Shown: positions 6,492-15,816, numbered from the stretch's first letter. The stretch: 36,776 bases of DNA from Oscillospiraceae bacterium (GCA_020025275.1 JAHHSI010000021.1:1-36776); one strand, 5' to 3'. The notes: generated from the sequence alone by a model not told the origin. Made by a program: numbers and translations.

Positions 6492-7352
6492 GTGCAGATT
6501 GAGGGCTTGAGCTGGTTTCCTGGCCATATGACAAAGACAAAGCGCATGATTCAGGCGGAGATCAAACACATGGATGCCGTGTGTGAGATCTTGGATGCCC
6601 GGATCCCGATTTCCAGTCGGAACCCCGATGTGGATGAGCTGACGGAGGGCAAGCCGCGGATGGTGGTCCTCAACCGTGTGGATCAGGCCGATCCGGCCCA
6701 GACACGCCGCTGGGCGGCTTATTTCCGGGGAAAAGGATATGCGGTTCTGGAGGCCAACGCCAAAGGCGGCGTGGGGACGACACAGTTTGCCTCGGCCGTG
6801 CGTGAGCTGCTGCATGACAAGCTGGCCGCCTACGCCGAAAAGGGGCAGGTGGGCCGCGTGATGCGTGTCATGGTACTGGGGATCCCCAACGTGGGCAAGT
6901 CCACGTTCATCAACAAGGTGGCAAAGCGAAAGACGGCGCGTGCGGAGGATCGACCCGGTGTGACCCGGACCAAGCAGTGGGTGCCCGTGGACAGCACCCT
7001 GGAATTGTTGGATACGCCGGGTATCCTGTGGCCTAAATTCGACGATGTGAACGTGGGAATACACTTGGCGTTCACAGGGGCGATCAAGGACGACGTGATG
7101 GATCTTGAGGAACTGGCCAGCTACCTGATGGACTATTTGGGCCGTCACTACGCCGACGTGGTGAAAGAGCGCTATAAAATCGAGATCGAGGAAGGTGACT
7201 CCGGATACGACCTGCTCATCAAGGCGGGGCGTAAGCGTGGATTTTTGATGCGTGGCGCCGAGGTGGATACAGAGCGCATGGCGCGGATCCTGCTGGATGA
7301 GTTCCGTGCCGGCAAGCTGGGACGCTTTACACTGGAGACGCCGGCGGAGTAA
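6492..7352 (+). CDS. rbgA: Ribosome biogenesis GTPase RbgA/YlqF
   Basis: A 286-residue circularly permuted GTPase needed for late 50S assembly. The permuted order is visible: the G4 motif (NRVD, 61-64) precedes G1 (GIPNVGKST) and G3 (DTPG). The signature WFPGHMTKTKR stands at the N-terminus. I chose the GTG at 6492 because GAGAGGTG lies seven bases upstream and because the ATG at 6450 nearly coincides with the predicted transcription start. The G4 motif reads NRxD rather than the usual NKxD, a conservative change of a guanine-contacting residue. Seventeen bases separate it from rnhB. Confidence 0.93.
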   Translation: MQIEGLSWFPGHMTKTKRMIQAEIKHMDAVCEILDARIPISSRNPDVDELTEGKPRMVVLNRVDQADPAQTRRWAAYFRGKGYAVLEANAKGGVGTTQFASAVRELLHDKLAAYAEKGQVGRVMRVMVLGIPNVGKSTFINKVAKRKTARAEDRPGVTRTKQWVPVDSTLELLDTPGILWPKFDDVNVGIHLAFTGAIKDDVMDLEELASYLMDYLGRHYADVVKERYKIEIEEGDSGYDLLIKAGRKRGFLMRGAEVDTERMARILLDEFRAGKLGRFTLETPAE

Positions 7353-7368
7353 GGGGAGGTTTACGATC

Positions 7369-7992
7369 ATGGAGCTTTGGGCGTATGAAGAAAAATATCT
7401 GGCGCAGGGTCTGACAGCCGTCTGTGGCGTGGATGAGGCCGGAGCCGGACCACTGGCCGGGCCGGTCTATGCCGCCGCGGTGATTTTGCCGCCTATGTGC
7501 CACATCCCGGGACTGAACGACTCGAAAAAACTGAGCGAGAAAAAGCGGGAAAAACTCTACGATGTGATCGTGGAGCAGGCTGCGGCGTGGGCGGTTGCCC
7601 GGGTAGAGGCCTCGGAGATCGATGCAACCGATATCCTCAGCGCACGGATGAAGGCCATGCAGATGGCCATTGACGGCTTAGGCTGCCGGGTAGATATGGC
7701 GCTCATCGACGGGAACCGTGACCACGGCCGGACGGCCGCCGTCACAGCGCCCCATGAACTGGTGGTGGGCGGAGACGGCAAGAGCGCCAGTATCGCCGCG
7801 GCCTCTATTTTGGCCAAGGTGAGCCGTGACCGCTACGTGTCGCAGGAGCTGGACCGGGCGTATCCTCAGTACCAGTTTGCCAAGCACAAGGGCTATGGCA
7901 CCAAGCTGCACTATGAAATGCTGGATGCCTACGGCCCCTGTCCCGCCCATCGCAAGACCTTTTTGAAAAAGTGGGCGGCGAATGCACGATGA
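7369..7992 (+). CDS. rnhB: Ribonuclease HII
   Basis: A 207-residue RNase HII, which cleaves at ribonucleotides embedded in DNA. D22-E23 (GVDEAG), D114 (LIDG) and D136 (GGDGKSASIAAASILAK) match the four acidic metal ligands, and the conserved KHKGYGTKLHYE block is present. The substrate-reading GRG motif after the first carboxylates is GAG here (25-27), so the arginine is missing. The ATG at 7369 follows GGGGAGG at a suitable distance. It sits between rbgA and yraN, a very common order in Firmicutes, and its stop overlaps yraN by four bases. Confidence 0.95.
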   Translation: MELWAYEEKYLAQGLTAVCGVDEAGAGPLAGPVYAAAVILPPMCHIPGLNDSKKLSEKKREKLYDVIVEQAAAWAVARVEASEIDATDILSARMKAMQMAIDGLGCRVDMALIDGNRDHGRTAAVTAPHELVVGGDGKSASIAAASILAKVSRDRYVSQELDRAYPQYQFAKHKGYGTKLHYEMLDAYGPCPAHRKTFLKKWAANAR

Positions 7993-8345
7993 GCCGCACA
8001 GTAGGGACGTGGGGAGAGGCGCAAGTGGCCTCGTATCTGCGGAAAAACGGCTACCGGCTGCTGGGGCACAGCTACCACTGCCGCTTTGGTGAGATCGATT
8101 TGATCGCCGGTAAGGAGGGCGTGCTCTGCTTTGTGGAGGTCAAGACACGCACCAATCTCCGGATGGGGTTGCCGCGGGACTACGTGACGGCGGCAAAGCA
8201 GGAGAAGCTGCGCAAAACGGCGGCTTTTTATCTGGCGGAGAAGGGTTGGGACGGACCGGTGCGCTTTGATGTGGCGGAGGTCTATGCCGACAAAGACCGC
8301 ACGCCGGAGAGTGTGCGGATCGAGTATTTGGAAAATGCGTTTTGA
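7989..8345 (+). CDS. yraN: YraN/UPF0102 endonuclease-like protein
   Basis: A 118-residue UPF0102 protein. The PD-(D/E)XK-type core is visible: G-E-x2-V at the N-terminus (TWGEAQVASYL), FGEIDLIA and FVEVKTRT with the expected D and E-x-K. The family resembles Holliday-junction resolvases, but its role is not settled. The ATG overlaps the rnhB stop in an ATGA, so the two are translationally coupled. The length is normal for the family. Confidence 0.93.
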   Translation: MSRTVGTWGEAQVASYLRKNGYRLLGHSYHCRFGEIDLIAGKEGVLCFVEVKTRTNLRMGLPRDYVTAAKQEKLRKTAAFYLAEKGWDGPVRFDVAEVYADKDRTPESVRIEYLENAF

Positions 8346-8354
8346 GGTGAGGGA

Positions 8355-9278
8355 ATGAAGATCTCCTGTTTTGATGCCCACTGCGACACGTTGTGGCGGT
8401 GCTGGGCTACCGGCGAGCCGCTGCGCCGCAACAGCGGCCAGCTGGATCTGGAGCGTGGGAGGGCATTGGGGCGCTATGCGCAGTTTTTTGCCATGTACCA
8501 CGATGCGAAGGAGGCGCCGCCGGACGGACTGTGGGCGCAGCTGCTGCGGCTGCATGAGATCTTCCTGCGCCAGACGGAACAAAATGCGGACTGGATCGTG
8601 CCGTGCCGTACCGGTGAAGAGGTAGATACGGCGATCGGAGCCGGGAAAATTGCCGGCTTGCTCTCCATCGAGGGGGCGGATCTTCTGGAGTGTGATCCCC
8701 AAAAGGTGGAGGAGGTGGCCGAGTGGGGTGTGCGCCTCATCAATCCCGTGTGGAACCGGGCCAATGTGCTCTCCGGCACGAATGTCGAGGAGCCGGAGCG
8801 CGGCCTTTCGTCGCAGGGGTGGGCGTTTGTTCGGGCTATGGAGGAGCGGGAGATCTTCGTGGACGTCTCACACCTCTCCGACGCAGGCTTCTGGGATCTG
8901 GCAGAGCGAACACATCGTCCATTGGTGGCATCCCACTCCAACGCCCGCCGCGTGTGGAACCATCCCCGCAACCTGACGGACGATATGTTCCGGGTGATCC
9001 GGGACACCGGCGGCGTGGTGGGCATCAATGCCTATGCCGCCTTTGTGGGGGCGCAGGCCACCATGGAGAATCTGGTGGCCCATATCGAACATTTTCTTGC
9101 ACTGGACGGCGAAAAGACGCTGTGTCTCGGCGGCGATCTGGATGGCTGCGAGGTGCTGGCCGGCGGAATGGAGGGGCTGCAGGATCTGCCGCGGCTCTAT
9201 GAAACGCTGCAGCGTCGGGGATACCCCGCTTCGCTGCTGGAGGATATTTTCTGGAACAATCTCAGACGCCTGATCTGA
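8355..9278 (+). CDS. Membrane dipeptidase (renal dipeptidase), peptidase family M19
   Basis: A 307-residue zinc dipeptidase of family M19, which splits dipeptides including those with D-residues. The metal site is complete: H9-x-D11 (AHCDT), bridging E106 (SIEGADLL), H173 (DVSHLS), H194 (ASHSNARR) and the D261/D263 block (GGDLDG). No signal peptide is seen, so the enzyme is probably cytoplasmic. It follows yraN by nine bases behind TGAGGTGAGG and belongs to the same transcript. The natural substrate cannot be told from sequence; wall-peptide or cysteinyl-glycine turnover is possible. Confidence 0.92.
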   Translation: MKISCFDAHCDTLWRCWATGEPLRRNSGQLDLERGRALGRYAQFFAMYHDAKEAPPDGLWAQLLRLHEIFLRQTEQNADWIVPCRTGEEVDTAIGAGKIAGLLSIEGADLLECDPQKVEEVAEWGVRLINPVWNRANVLSGTNVEEPERGLSSQGWAFVRAMEEREIFVDVSHLSDAGFWDLAERTHRPLVASHSNARRVWNHPRNLTDDMFRVIRDTGGVVGINAYAAFVGAQATMENLVAHIEHFLALDGEKTLCLGGDLDGCEVLAGGMEGLQDLPRLYETLQRRGYPASLLEDIFWNNLRRLI

Positions 9279-9292
9279 GGGGAGTGACGCCT

Positions 9293-9982
9293 ATGGCATT
9301 ATATACAATCGGAGATTTGCATCTTTCGCTGAATTCAAATAAGAGTATGGAAGTGTTCGGTGATGGCTGGACCAATTATGTAGAGCGGATCCGGGAGGGT
9401 TTTTCCCACCTGACGGAGGAGGATGTCACCGTGCTGTGCGGGGACCTTTCGTGGGGGATGTCTCTGGAGGAGTCGCTGGAGGATCTAAGATTCATCGATG
9501 CGCTGCCGGGGCGAAAGATCCTGATGAAGGGCAATCACGACTACTGGTGGAACACGGTGTCCAAAATGGAGCGTTTTTTCGCTGCCAACGGCCTGACCAC
9601 CATGGAGATCCTGCACAATAACTGCTGTTTCTATGGGGAGACGGCGCTGTGCGGAACACGGGGCTGGTTCTACGAACTGGACAATCAGGGGTCCCACAAT
9701 GAGAAGATGCTGCTGCGGGAGATCGGACGACTGGAGACATCGCTGAAGGCGGCGGGGGAGCGGGAGAAAATCTGCTTTCTCCACTATCCGCCATTGTATC
9801 AGGGCTACCGCTGCCCGGAGATCTTGCGGCTGCTGCGGGAGTACGGCGTGAAGGAGTGCTACTACGGCCATCTCCATGGCGCTTCCCAGCGCCGTTCCAT
9901 TGAAGGAGAGCAGCAGGGAACCCGCTTTTCACTGGTCTCGGCAGACTATGTAAGGTTTATTCCTAAAAAAATTTGCGATTAA
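9293..9982 (+). CDS. Calcineurin-type metallophosphoesterase
   Basis: A 229-residue phosphoesterase. The metal motifs run in order: GDLHLS, GDLSWG, GNHDYWW, H in FLHYPP and GHLHG, the full calcineurin-like set. The KGNHDYWWN form is typical of a clostridial family whose substrate is unknown. The ATG at 9293 has GAGGGGAG eight bases upstream; a GTG nine bases earlier would overlap that site. It lies 14 bases after the M19 gene and ends the operon that starts with rbgA. No terminator is obvious before tig. Confidence 0.88.
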   Translation: MALYTIGDLHLSLNSNKSMEVFGDGWTNYVERIREGFSHLTEEDVTVLCGDLSWGMSLEESLEDLRFIDALPGRKILMKGNHDYWWNTVSKMERFFAANGLTTMEILHNNCCFYGETALCGTRGWFYELDNQGSHNEKMLLREIGRLETSLKAAGEREKICFLHYPPLYQGYRCPEILRLLREYGVKECYYGHLHGASQRRSIEGEQQGTRFSLVSADYVRFIPKKICD

Positions 9983-10069
9983 TGTAAAAAGGTATGGAAA
10001 TTCCAATTGTTTTCTGGTATCATATAAAATTGCATTGATTAGAATCATGCTGAACGGAGGAAAAACAAA

Positions 10070-11389
10070 ATGAGTGTAAAATCCTGTGAAAAACTGGAGA
10101 AGAGCAAGGTCGTTCTGACCATCGAGGTGAGCGCCGAGGAATTCGAGGCTGCCATCAACAAGGCTTATCTGAAGATGCGCAAGCAGATCCAGGTGACCGG
10201 CTTCCGCCCCGGTAAGGCCCCCCGCAAGATCATCGAGAAGATGTACGGCGTGGAAGTGTTCTATGAAGAAGCAGTGAACATCGTCCTGCCTGACGCCTAC
10301 GAGGGCGCTGTGCATGAGCAGGAGCTGGATGTTGTGGGTTATCCCGAGGTGGAGCTGGTGGATTGCGGCAAGGACGGCGTGACCTTCAAGGCAACCGTGG
10401 CTGTCTATCCCGAGGTGAAGCTGGGTGCATATAAGGGCCTGGAGGCTCCTCGTGCTGAGGTGAAGGTCATGGCTGCCGACGTGAATGGGCGTCTGAAGGA
10501 CATGGCTGAGCGCAACGCACGCCTTGTCAGCGTCGACCGCGCCGTGAAGAAGGGCGATACCGCTGACATCGATTTCGAGGGATTCGACAACGGTGTTGCT
10601 TTCGAGGGCGGCAAGGGTGAGAACTTCGATCTGGAGATCGGTTCCGGCAGCTTTGTGCCCGGCTTCGAGGATCAGATCATCGGCATGAAGGCTGGTGAGG
10701 AGAAGGATCTGGATATTACCTTCCCCGAGAACTACACCCCCGAGCTGGCCGGTAAGCCCGTGGTCTTCCACGTGAAAGTCAACGAGGTCAAGGCCAAGGA
10801 AGTTCCTGCCATTGACGACGAGTTCGCCAAGGATGTGTCCGAGTTTGACACCCTGAAGGAACTGAAGGCTGATCTGAAGAAGAAGATGAGCAATGAGCGC
10901 AAGGAAGCTGCACAGCGCGCCTTCGAGGATGCACTGATGACCAAGGTTGCCGAGGGCATCGAGTGCGAGATCCCCGACGATATGGTGGCCCTGCAGGCGT
11001 CCAAGATGGTGGAGGGCTTCAAGCAGCAGCTGGCTGCACAGGGTCTGCCCTTCGAGCAGTACCTGCAGATGGCCGGTACCACCGAGGAGAAGTTCAAGGA
11101 GCAGGCCATGGCTCCCGCTCTGGAGCAGGTAAAGATGGATCTGGCTGTGGAGGCCATCATCAAGGCTGAGTCTCTGGAGGCATCCGAGGAAGAGGTCGAG
11201 GCCGAGATGAAGAACATGGCCGAGAAGTACAACATGGATTTGGAGACTGTGAAGCAGTATCTGCCGGTTGCTCAGGTGAAGGAGCAGGTCGTCCGTGAGA
11301 AGGTCATCAAGCTGGTGGCCGACAATGCTACCGCTACCGCTCCCGTGGAAGAGAAGAAGGAAGAGGCCGCTGAGGAGGAAGAGAAATAA
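10070..11389 (+). CDS. tig: Trigger factor (ribosome-associated chaperone and PPIase)
   Basis: A 439-residue trigger factor of normal length. The ribosome-binding loop signature GFRPGKAP lies at 44-51. A central FKBP-type prolyl isomerase domain (about 155-240, GDTADIDFEGF...GSGSFVPGFEDQIIGM) and the helical C-terminal chaperone arms follow. The last 15 residues are an acidic Glu/Lys-rich tail. AACGGAGG precedes the ATG. It stands 80 bases before clpP, the tig-clpP-clpX order common in bacteria. A possible -10 box, TATAAA, lies at 10023, but its -35 is poor. Confidence 0.97.
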   Translation: MSVKSCEKLEKSKVVLTIEVSAEEFEAAINKAYLKMRKQIQVTGFRPGKAPRKIIEKMYGVEVFYEEAVNIVLPDAYEGAVHEQELDVVGYPEVELVDCGKDGVTFKATVAVYPEVKLGAYKGLEAPRAEVKVMAADVNGRLKDMAERNARLVSVDRAVKKGDTADIDFEGFDNGVAFEGGKGENFDLEIGSGSFVPGFEDQIIGMKAGEEKDLDITFPENYTPELAGKPVVFHVKVNEVKAKEVPAIDDEFAKDVSEFDTLKELKADLKKKMSNERKEAAQRAFEDALMTKVAEGIECEIPDDMVALQASKMVEGFKQQLAAQGLPFEQYLQMAGTTEEKFKEQAMAPALEQVKMDLAVEAIIKAESLEASEEEVEAEMKNMAEKYNMDLETVKQYLPVAQVKEQVVREKVIKLVADNATATAPVEEKKEEAAEEEEK

Positions 11390-11469
11390 TTTTCTCCTCA
11401 ACTGCTAAAATCACATACGGGCGGGTATACTTTGGTATTGCAATGTCTATTTGAACAGGAGGCAAAATT

Positions 11470-12051
11470 ATGAGTTTAGTTCCTTATGTTGTGGAGCAGA
11501 CCAACCGCGGGGAAAGATCTTACGATATTTTCTCCCGCCTGCTCAATGACCGCATTATCTTCCTGGGCGAAGAGGTCAATGATACCACCGCCTCTCTGGT
11601 GGTTGCCCAGCTGCTGTATCTGGAGGCTCAGGATCCTGATAAGGATATCCAGATGTACATTAACAGCCCCGGCGGCAGCGTAACGGCCGGCATGGCGATC
11701 TACGACACCATGCAGTATATCAAGTGCGATGTGTCCACCATCTGCGTGGGTCTGGGCGCCAGCATGGGGGCCTTCCTGCTCTCCGCCGGTGCCAAGGGCA
11801 AGCGGATCGCACTGCCCAATGCGGAGATCATGATCCATCAGCCCTCCGCTGGTACGCAGGGCCAGATCACGGACATGGCGATCCACCTGAAGCGGTTGGA
11901 AACCATCAAAAAGCGCATGAACCGGATCATGGCTGAAAATGCCGGACGCACCGTGGAGGAGATGACCGCAGCCTGCGAGCGGGACAACTTCATGACGGCA
12001 GAAGAGGCCAAGGAGTTCGGCCTCATCGACAAGGTCATTTATAAGAGGTAA
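11470..12051 (+). CDS. clpP: ATP-dependent Clp protease, proteolytic subunit
   Basis: A 193-residue serine peptidase that forms the two-ring chamber of ClpXP. The triad falls at the canonical positions: S98 (GLGASMGAF), H123 (MIHQPSAG) and D172 (ERDNFM). The NSPGGS block is present. AACAGGAGG lies upstream of the ATG. Only four bases separate the stop from clpX, so the partners are made from one transcript. Confidence 0.98.
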   Translation: MSLVPYVVEQTNRGERSYDIFSRLLNDRIIFLGEEVNDTTASLVVAQLLYLEAQDPDKDIQMYINSPGGSVTAGMAIYDTMQYIKCDVSTICVGLGASMGAFLLSAGAKGKRIALPNAEIMIHQPSAGTQGQITDMAIHLKRLETIKKRMNRIMAENAGRTVEEMTAACERDNFMTAEEAKEFGLIDKVIYKR

Positions 12052-12055
12052 TCAG

Positions 12056-13354
12056 ATGTCTGACGAGAGAAAATCTCTGCGCTGCTCTTTTTGCGGCAAA
12101 CATGAAAATCAAGTGCACCGCATGATCCAGGGCCCCGGCGTCCGGATCTGCGATGAATGCGTGCAGCTGTGCATGTCCATCCTCGATGACGGGTACGAGT
12201 CTGGCCCGGCCGCCGGCTATGAGACGCCGGACAGCCTGCCGACGCCCCGCGAAATCAAGGATGTACTGGATCAGTATGTGATTGGGCAGGAGGCGGCGAA
12301 AGTCGCGCTTTCCGTGTCCGTATACAACCACTACAAGCGCACGTATTTCGGCGGCGACGAGGACGTGGAGCTGCAAAAGAGCAACATTTTGATGATCGGT
12401 CCCACCGGCAGCGGCAAGACGCTGTTTGCGCAGACCTTGGCCCGTGTGCTCCATGTGCCGTTTGCCATTGCCGACGCTACGACACTGACGGAGGCCGGCT
12501 ATGTGGGCGATGACGTGGAGAACATCCTGCTGCGTTTGCTGCAGGCGGCTGACTTCGATGTGGAGCTGGCCGAGCACGGCATCATCTATGTAGATGAGAT
12601 CGATAAGATCGCACGCAAGAGTGAGAATACGTCCATTACACGTGATGTTTCCGGTGAAGGCGTGCAGCAGGCTCTGCTGAAGATCCTGGAGGGGACCGTA
12701 GCCAATGTCCCGCCGCAGGGGGGGCGTAAGCATCCCCATCAGGAGTTCATTCAAATTGACACCCACAACATCCTCTTCATCTGCGGCGGCGCTTTCGACG
12801 GTCTGGAGAAGATCATCGAGCGCCGGACCAACCGCAAGGGCATCGGCTTTGATGCTGTGGTGGAGAGTAAGGTGGAGCGCCGCAACGGTGAGCTGCTGAA
12901 GGAAGTTCAGCCGCAGGATCTGCTGAAATTCGGCATTATCCCGGAGCTGGTGGGCCGTCTGCCCGTGCTGGCTGCGCTGGATGATCTGAGCCGTGACGAT
13001 TTGGTGCAAATTCTCACAGGGCCGAAGAATGCTCTGGTGAAGCAGTATCAGAAACTTTTTGAGTACGACGATGTGGAACTGGTCTTTGAGCAGGCGGCCT
13101 TGGTCGCTGTAGCGGACCGGGCCATCGAGCGGAACATCGGTGCACGTGGTCTGCGTGCCGTGATGGAGGGTGTGCTCACCCAAATCATGTACGACATCCC
13201 GTCCGATCCGACCATTACCAAGGTCACGATCACAGAGGATTGCGTGAAGAGCGGTGCCGAGCCGCTGATTGAGCGCGACAGTGAAAAAGTTGCGCGTCGC
13301 GCGAAATTAAAGACCGGAAAAGCAGAGGAGAAGTCCCCTGTTCCGGCCTCTTAA
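12056..13354 (+). CDS. clpX: ATP-dependent Clp protease, ATP-binding subunit ClpX
   Basis: A 432-residue AAA+ unfoldase. The N-terminal zinc-binding domain has C10, C13, C32 and C35. Walker A is GPTGSGKT (115-122), Walker B is IIYVDEID (176-183), and the pore loop GYVGDD is at 148-153. The RKH substrate loop (GGRKHPHQ) and an IGF loop for docking to ClpP (KGIGFDA) are both recognisable, so a working ClpXP pair is expected. It follows clpP by four bases and is followed by a hairpin before lon. Confidence 0.98.
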   Translation: MSDERKSLRCSFCGKHENQVHRMIQGPGVRICDECVQLCMSILDDGYESGPAAGYETPDSLPTPREIKDVLDQYVIGQEAAKVALSVSVYNHYKRTYFGGDEDVELQKSNILMIGPTGSGKTLFAQTLARVLHVPFAIADATTLTEAGYVGDDVENILLRLLQAADFDVELAEHGIIYVDEIDKIARKSENTSITRDVSGEGVQQALLKILEGTVANVPPQGGRKHPHQEFIQIDTHNILFICGGAFDGLEKIIERRTNRKGIGFDAVVESKVERRNGELLKEVQPQDLLKFGIIPELVGRLPVLAALDDLSRDDLVQILTGPKNALVKQYQKLFEYDDVELVFEQAALVAVADRAIERNIGARGLRAVMEGVLTQIMYDIPSDPTITKVTITEDCVKSGAEPLIERDSEKVARRAKLKTGKAEEKSPVPAS

Positions 13355-13364
13355 AGGAGTGATA

Positions 13365-13400
13365 GAGAAGAGGCGAACCATTCGTCTCTTCTCTTTTCCC
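13365..13400 (+). terminator. Terminator or attenuator between clpX and lon
   Basis: GAGAAGAGGCGAA (13365-13377) pairs with TTCGTCTCTTCTC (13381-13393, one G-U pair) and is followed by TTTT. It starts 11 bases after the clpX stop and ends about 20 bases before lon. It would lower the amount of lon made from the clp transcript. Confidence 0.65.
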
Positions 13401-13416
13401 TATGAAGGAGAACACC

Positions 13417-15801
13417 ATGATGACTGAAAATTATCCTGTGCTCGCTCTGCGGGGCGTCACGGCTTTTCCGAAACTGTCACTCAGTTTCGATGTAGAACGT
13501 GGGATTTCCCTTTTTGCACTGGACTGTGCCATGGAGGGGAACCACGATATTTTTCTGGTGACGCAGCGAGAAATCAGCGTGGCTGAACCGGAAGAGGCGG
13601 ACCTCTACTCCATCGGAACGGTCTGCCATATCGTAGAGATTTTGAAAACATCCGATACCACGGTGCGTGTGCGGGTGGAGGGCCGTCAGCGTGCGCGCCT
13701 TCACCGCCTGTGGCAGACAACGCCGTTCCTGCAGGCCAATGTTGAACTGCTGGAGGAGCCGGCCATCCGTCATACCGACCGGATCGAGGCGCTGCTGCGG
13801 CAGACCTATTCTATTTTTGGGGCCTACCACGATCTTGTCCCCAATCTGTCCGACGATCTGGTAGCCACGGTTTTGGACAGCCGTGATCCGGGAGAACTGG
13901 CCGATTATATCGCCCAGAATCTGACACTGCGCCATCAGAACCGGCAGCGTGTTCTGGAGGAGCTTCATCCGGGGAAACGCCTGGAGATCATCAATGAGAT
14001 CTTAGTGCATGAGTTGGACGTGCTGACGTTGGAGCTGGAGATGGAGCAGAAGGTCCGGGAGCGCGTGGGACACGTGCAGCGGGACATGGTGCTGCGTGAG
14101 CAGATGAAGGTGCTGAAGCATGAACTGGGCGAGGACGGCGATGAGGAGCTGGAGGAATATGCAGAGAAAATCCAGCAGATGCAGCTGTCTGAGGAGGTAG
14201 AGAAGAAACTTCTCAAAGAGGTGGACCGGTTGGCAAAGCAGCCGTTCGGCAGCGCAGAGGCCACAGTGATCCGCAATTATCTGGATGTGTGTCTGGAGAT
14301 GCCTTGGAACGAAACCACCATGGAACAGGCCGACGTGGAAAAAGCGGCGGCTATTCTGGATCAGGATCATTTTGGCTTGGAAAAGGTCAAAGAGCGGATC
14401 CTGGAGTTCATCGCCGTGCGGCAGCTGAATCCTGAGGCCAAGGGAAAGATCCTCTGTCTGGTGGGTCCTCCCGGCGTTGGTAAGACCTCGATTGCCGTCT
14501 CTGTGGCCAAGGCGATGAACCGGAAATTGGCCCGCCTGTCTCTGGGTGGTGTCCGGGATGAGGCGGATATTCGCGGCCATCGTAAGACCTATATCGGCGC
14601 CATGCCGGGCCGGATCATCGATGCTTTGATCCGTGCCGGCTCCATGAATCCGCTGCTGGTGTTGGATGAGATCGACAAGCTGGGCAGCGATATGCGGGGC
14701 GACCCGGCAGCGGCGCTGTTGGAGGTGTTGGACAGCGAGCAGAACAGCACCTACCGAGACCATTATCTGGAAGTCCCGGTGGACCTGAGCCGTGTGATGT
14801 TCATCACCACGGCCAATACGCTCAACACCATTCCCAGACCTCTGTTGGACCGCATGGAGGTCATTGAGCTGGGCAGCTATACGGACGAGGAAAAGTTGCA
14901 GATCGCCAAGCGTCATCTTCTGCCGAAACAGTTGAAGGAGCATGGTCTGCGGAAGGGACAGCTGCGCATCAGTGACGGCGCCATTCGCAGCATCATCAGC
15001 GGCTATACACGTGAGTCAGGTGTTCGTGTGTTGGAACGGCAGCTGGGGAAGGTGTGCCGGAAAGCTGCTATGCGCCTTATTTCAGGAGAAGTAAAGCGTA
15101 TTACCTTGACAGAAAAGACGTTGGAAAAGGTCCTGGGACCTGTCCGCTATGAGCCCTCGCTACATATGAAACAGGACGAGATCGGCATTGTCAACGGCCT
15201 TGCATGGACACAGGTCGGCGGCGAAATATTGGAAGTCGAGGTCAACGTGATGGAGGGCTCCGGTAAAGTGGAGCTGACCGGAAATCTGGGTACCGTGATG
15301 CAGGAGTCTGCGAAAGCCGCCCTGAGCTGCTTGCGCAGCCGTGCAGCTGCACTGCACATCGAGAGCGACTTTTATAAAACAAAGGATATTCATATTCATT
15401 TTCCGGAAGGAGCGGTTCCGAAGGACGGTCCTTCGGCGGGCATTGCGATTACTACAGCGGTCCTGTCTGCGCTTACGGGCCGGAAGGTTCGGGGTGATGT
15501 GGCCATGACCGGAGAAGTGACGCTGCGCGGCCGTGTACTGGCCATTGGCGGACTGAAAGAAAAGACGATGGCGGCACTTCGCTACGGGATGACTACGGTC
15601 ATCATCCCCAAGGCCAACGAGAAGGATCTGGAGGACATCGATCAGACTGTGCGCCATGCGCTGCACTTTGTCACGGCGGAGACCGTGGACGATGTTTTCG
15701 CTGAGGCTTTCAGCGCAGCGAAAGATCCGGCTGCTGCGGTGGATCATCTGGCAGCCTTGGCAGCGGATATGCAAGAAACACCTACGACACTTTGCCTGTA
15801 A
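13417..15801 (+). CDS. lon: ATP-dependent Lon protease
   Basis: A 794-residue LonA-type protease: an N-terminal substrate domain (to about 300) with a coiled-coil stretch rich in Glu and Lys, the AAA+ module with Walker A GPPGVGKT at 350-357 and Walker B LLVLDEIDKL, and the C-terminal peptidase domain with S673 (PKDGPSAG) and K716 (GGLKEK), 43 residues apart as in the family. I prefer the ATG at 13417 (or the adjacent one at 13420): AAGGAG at 13405-13410 lies at the right distance from these and inside the first codons of the upstream ATG at 13402. engB follows after 15 bases. Confidence 0.97.
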   Translation: MMTENYPVLALRGVTAFPKLSLSFDVERGISLFALDCAMEGNHDIFLVTQREISVAEPEEADLYSIGTVCHIVEILKTSDTTVRVRVEGRQRARLHRLWQTTPFLQANVELLEEPAIRHTDRIEALLRQTYSIFGAYHDLVPNLSDDLVATVLDSRDPGELADYIAQNLTLRHQNRQRVLEELHPGKRLEIINEILVHELDVLTLELEMEQKVRERVGHVQRDMVLREQMKVLKHELGEDGDEELEEYAEKIQQMQLSEEVEKKLLKEVDRLAKQPFGSAEATVIRNYLDVCLEMPWNETTMEQADVEKAAAILDQDHFGLEKVKERILEFIAVRQLNPEAKGKILCLVGPPGVGKTSIAVSVAKAMNRKLARLSLGGVRDEADIRGHRKTYIGAMPGRIIDALIRAGSMNPLLVLDEIDKLGSDMRGDPAAALLEVLDSEQNSTYRDHYLEVPVDLSRVMFITTANTLNTIPRPLLDRMEVIELGSYTDEEKLQIAKRHLLPKQLKEHGLRKGQLRISDGAIRSIISGYTRESGVRVLERQLGKVCRKAAMRLISGEVKRITLTEKTLEKVLGPVRYEPSLHMKQDEIGIVNGLAWTQVGGEILEVEVNVMEGSGKVELTGNLGTVMQESAKAALSCLRSRAAALHIESDFYKTKDIHIHFPEGAVPKDGPSAGIAITTAVLSALTGRKVRGDVAMTGEVTLRGRVLAIGGLKEKTMAALRYGMTTVIIPKANEKDLEDIDQTVRHALHFVTAETVDDVFAEAFSAAKDPAAAVDHLAALAADMQETPTTLCL

Positions 15802-15816
15802 AGGAGGAAACCTTGT

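Noticed and set aside
10001..10028. Promoter for tig
   Set aside because: TATAAA at 10023 is good but no acceptable -35 lies at the right distance; not reported as a feature.
9929..11401. 490-residue minus-strand open frame rich in Leu and His
   Set aside because: It is the antisense shadow of tig, whose motifs are certain. No ribosome site or recognisable domain.
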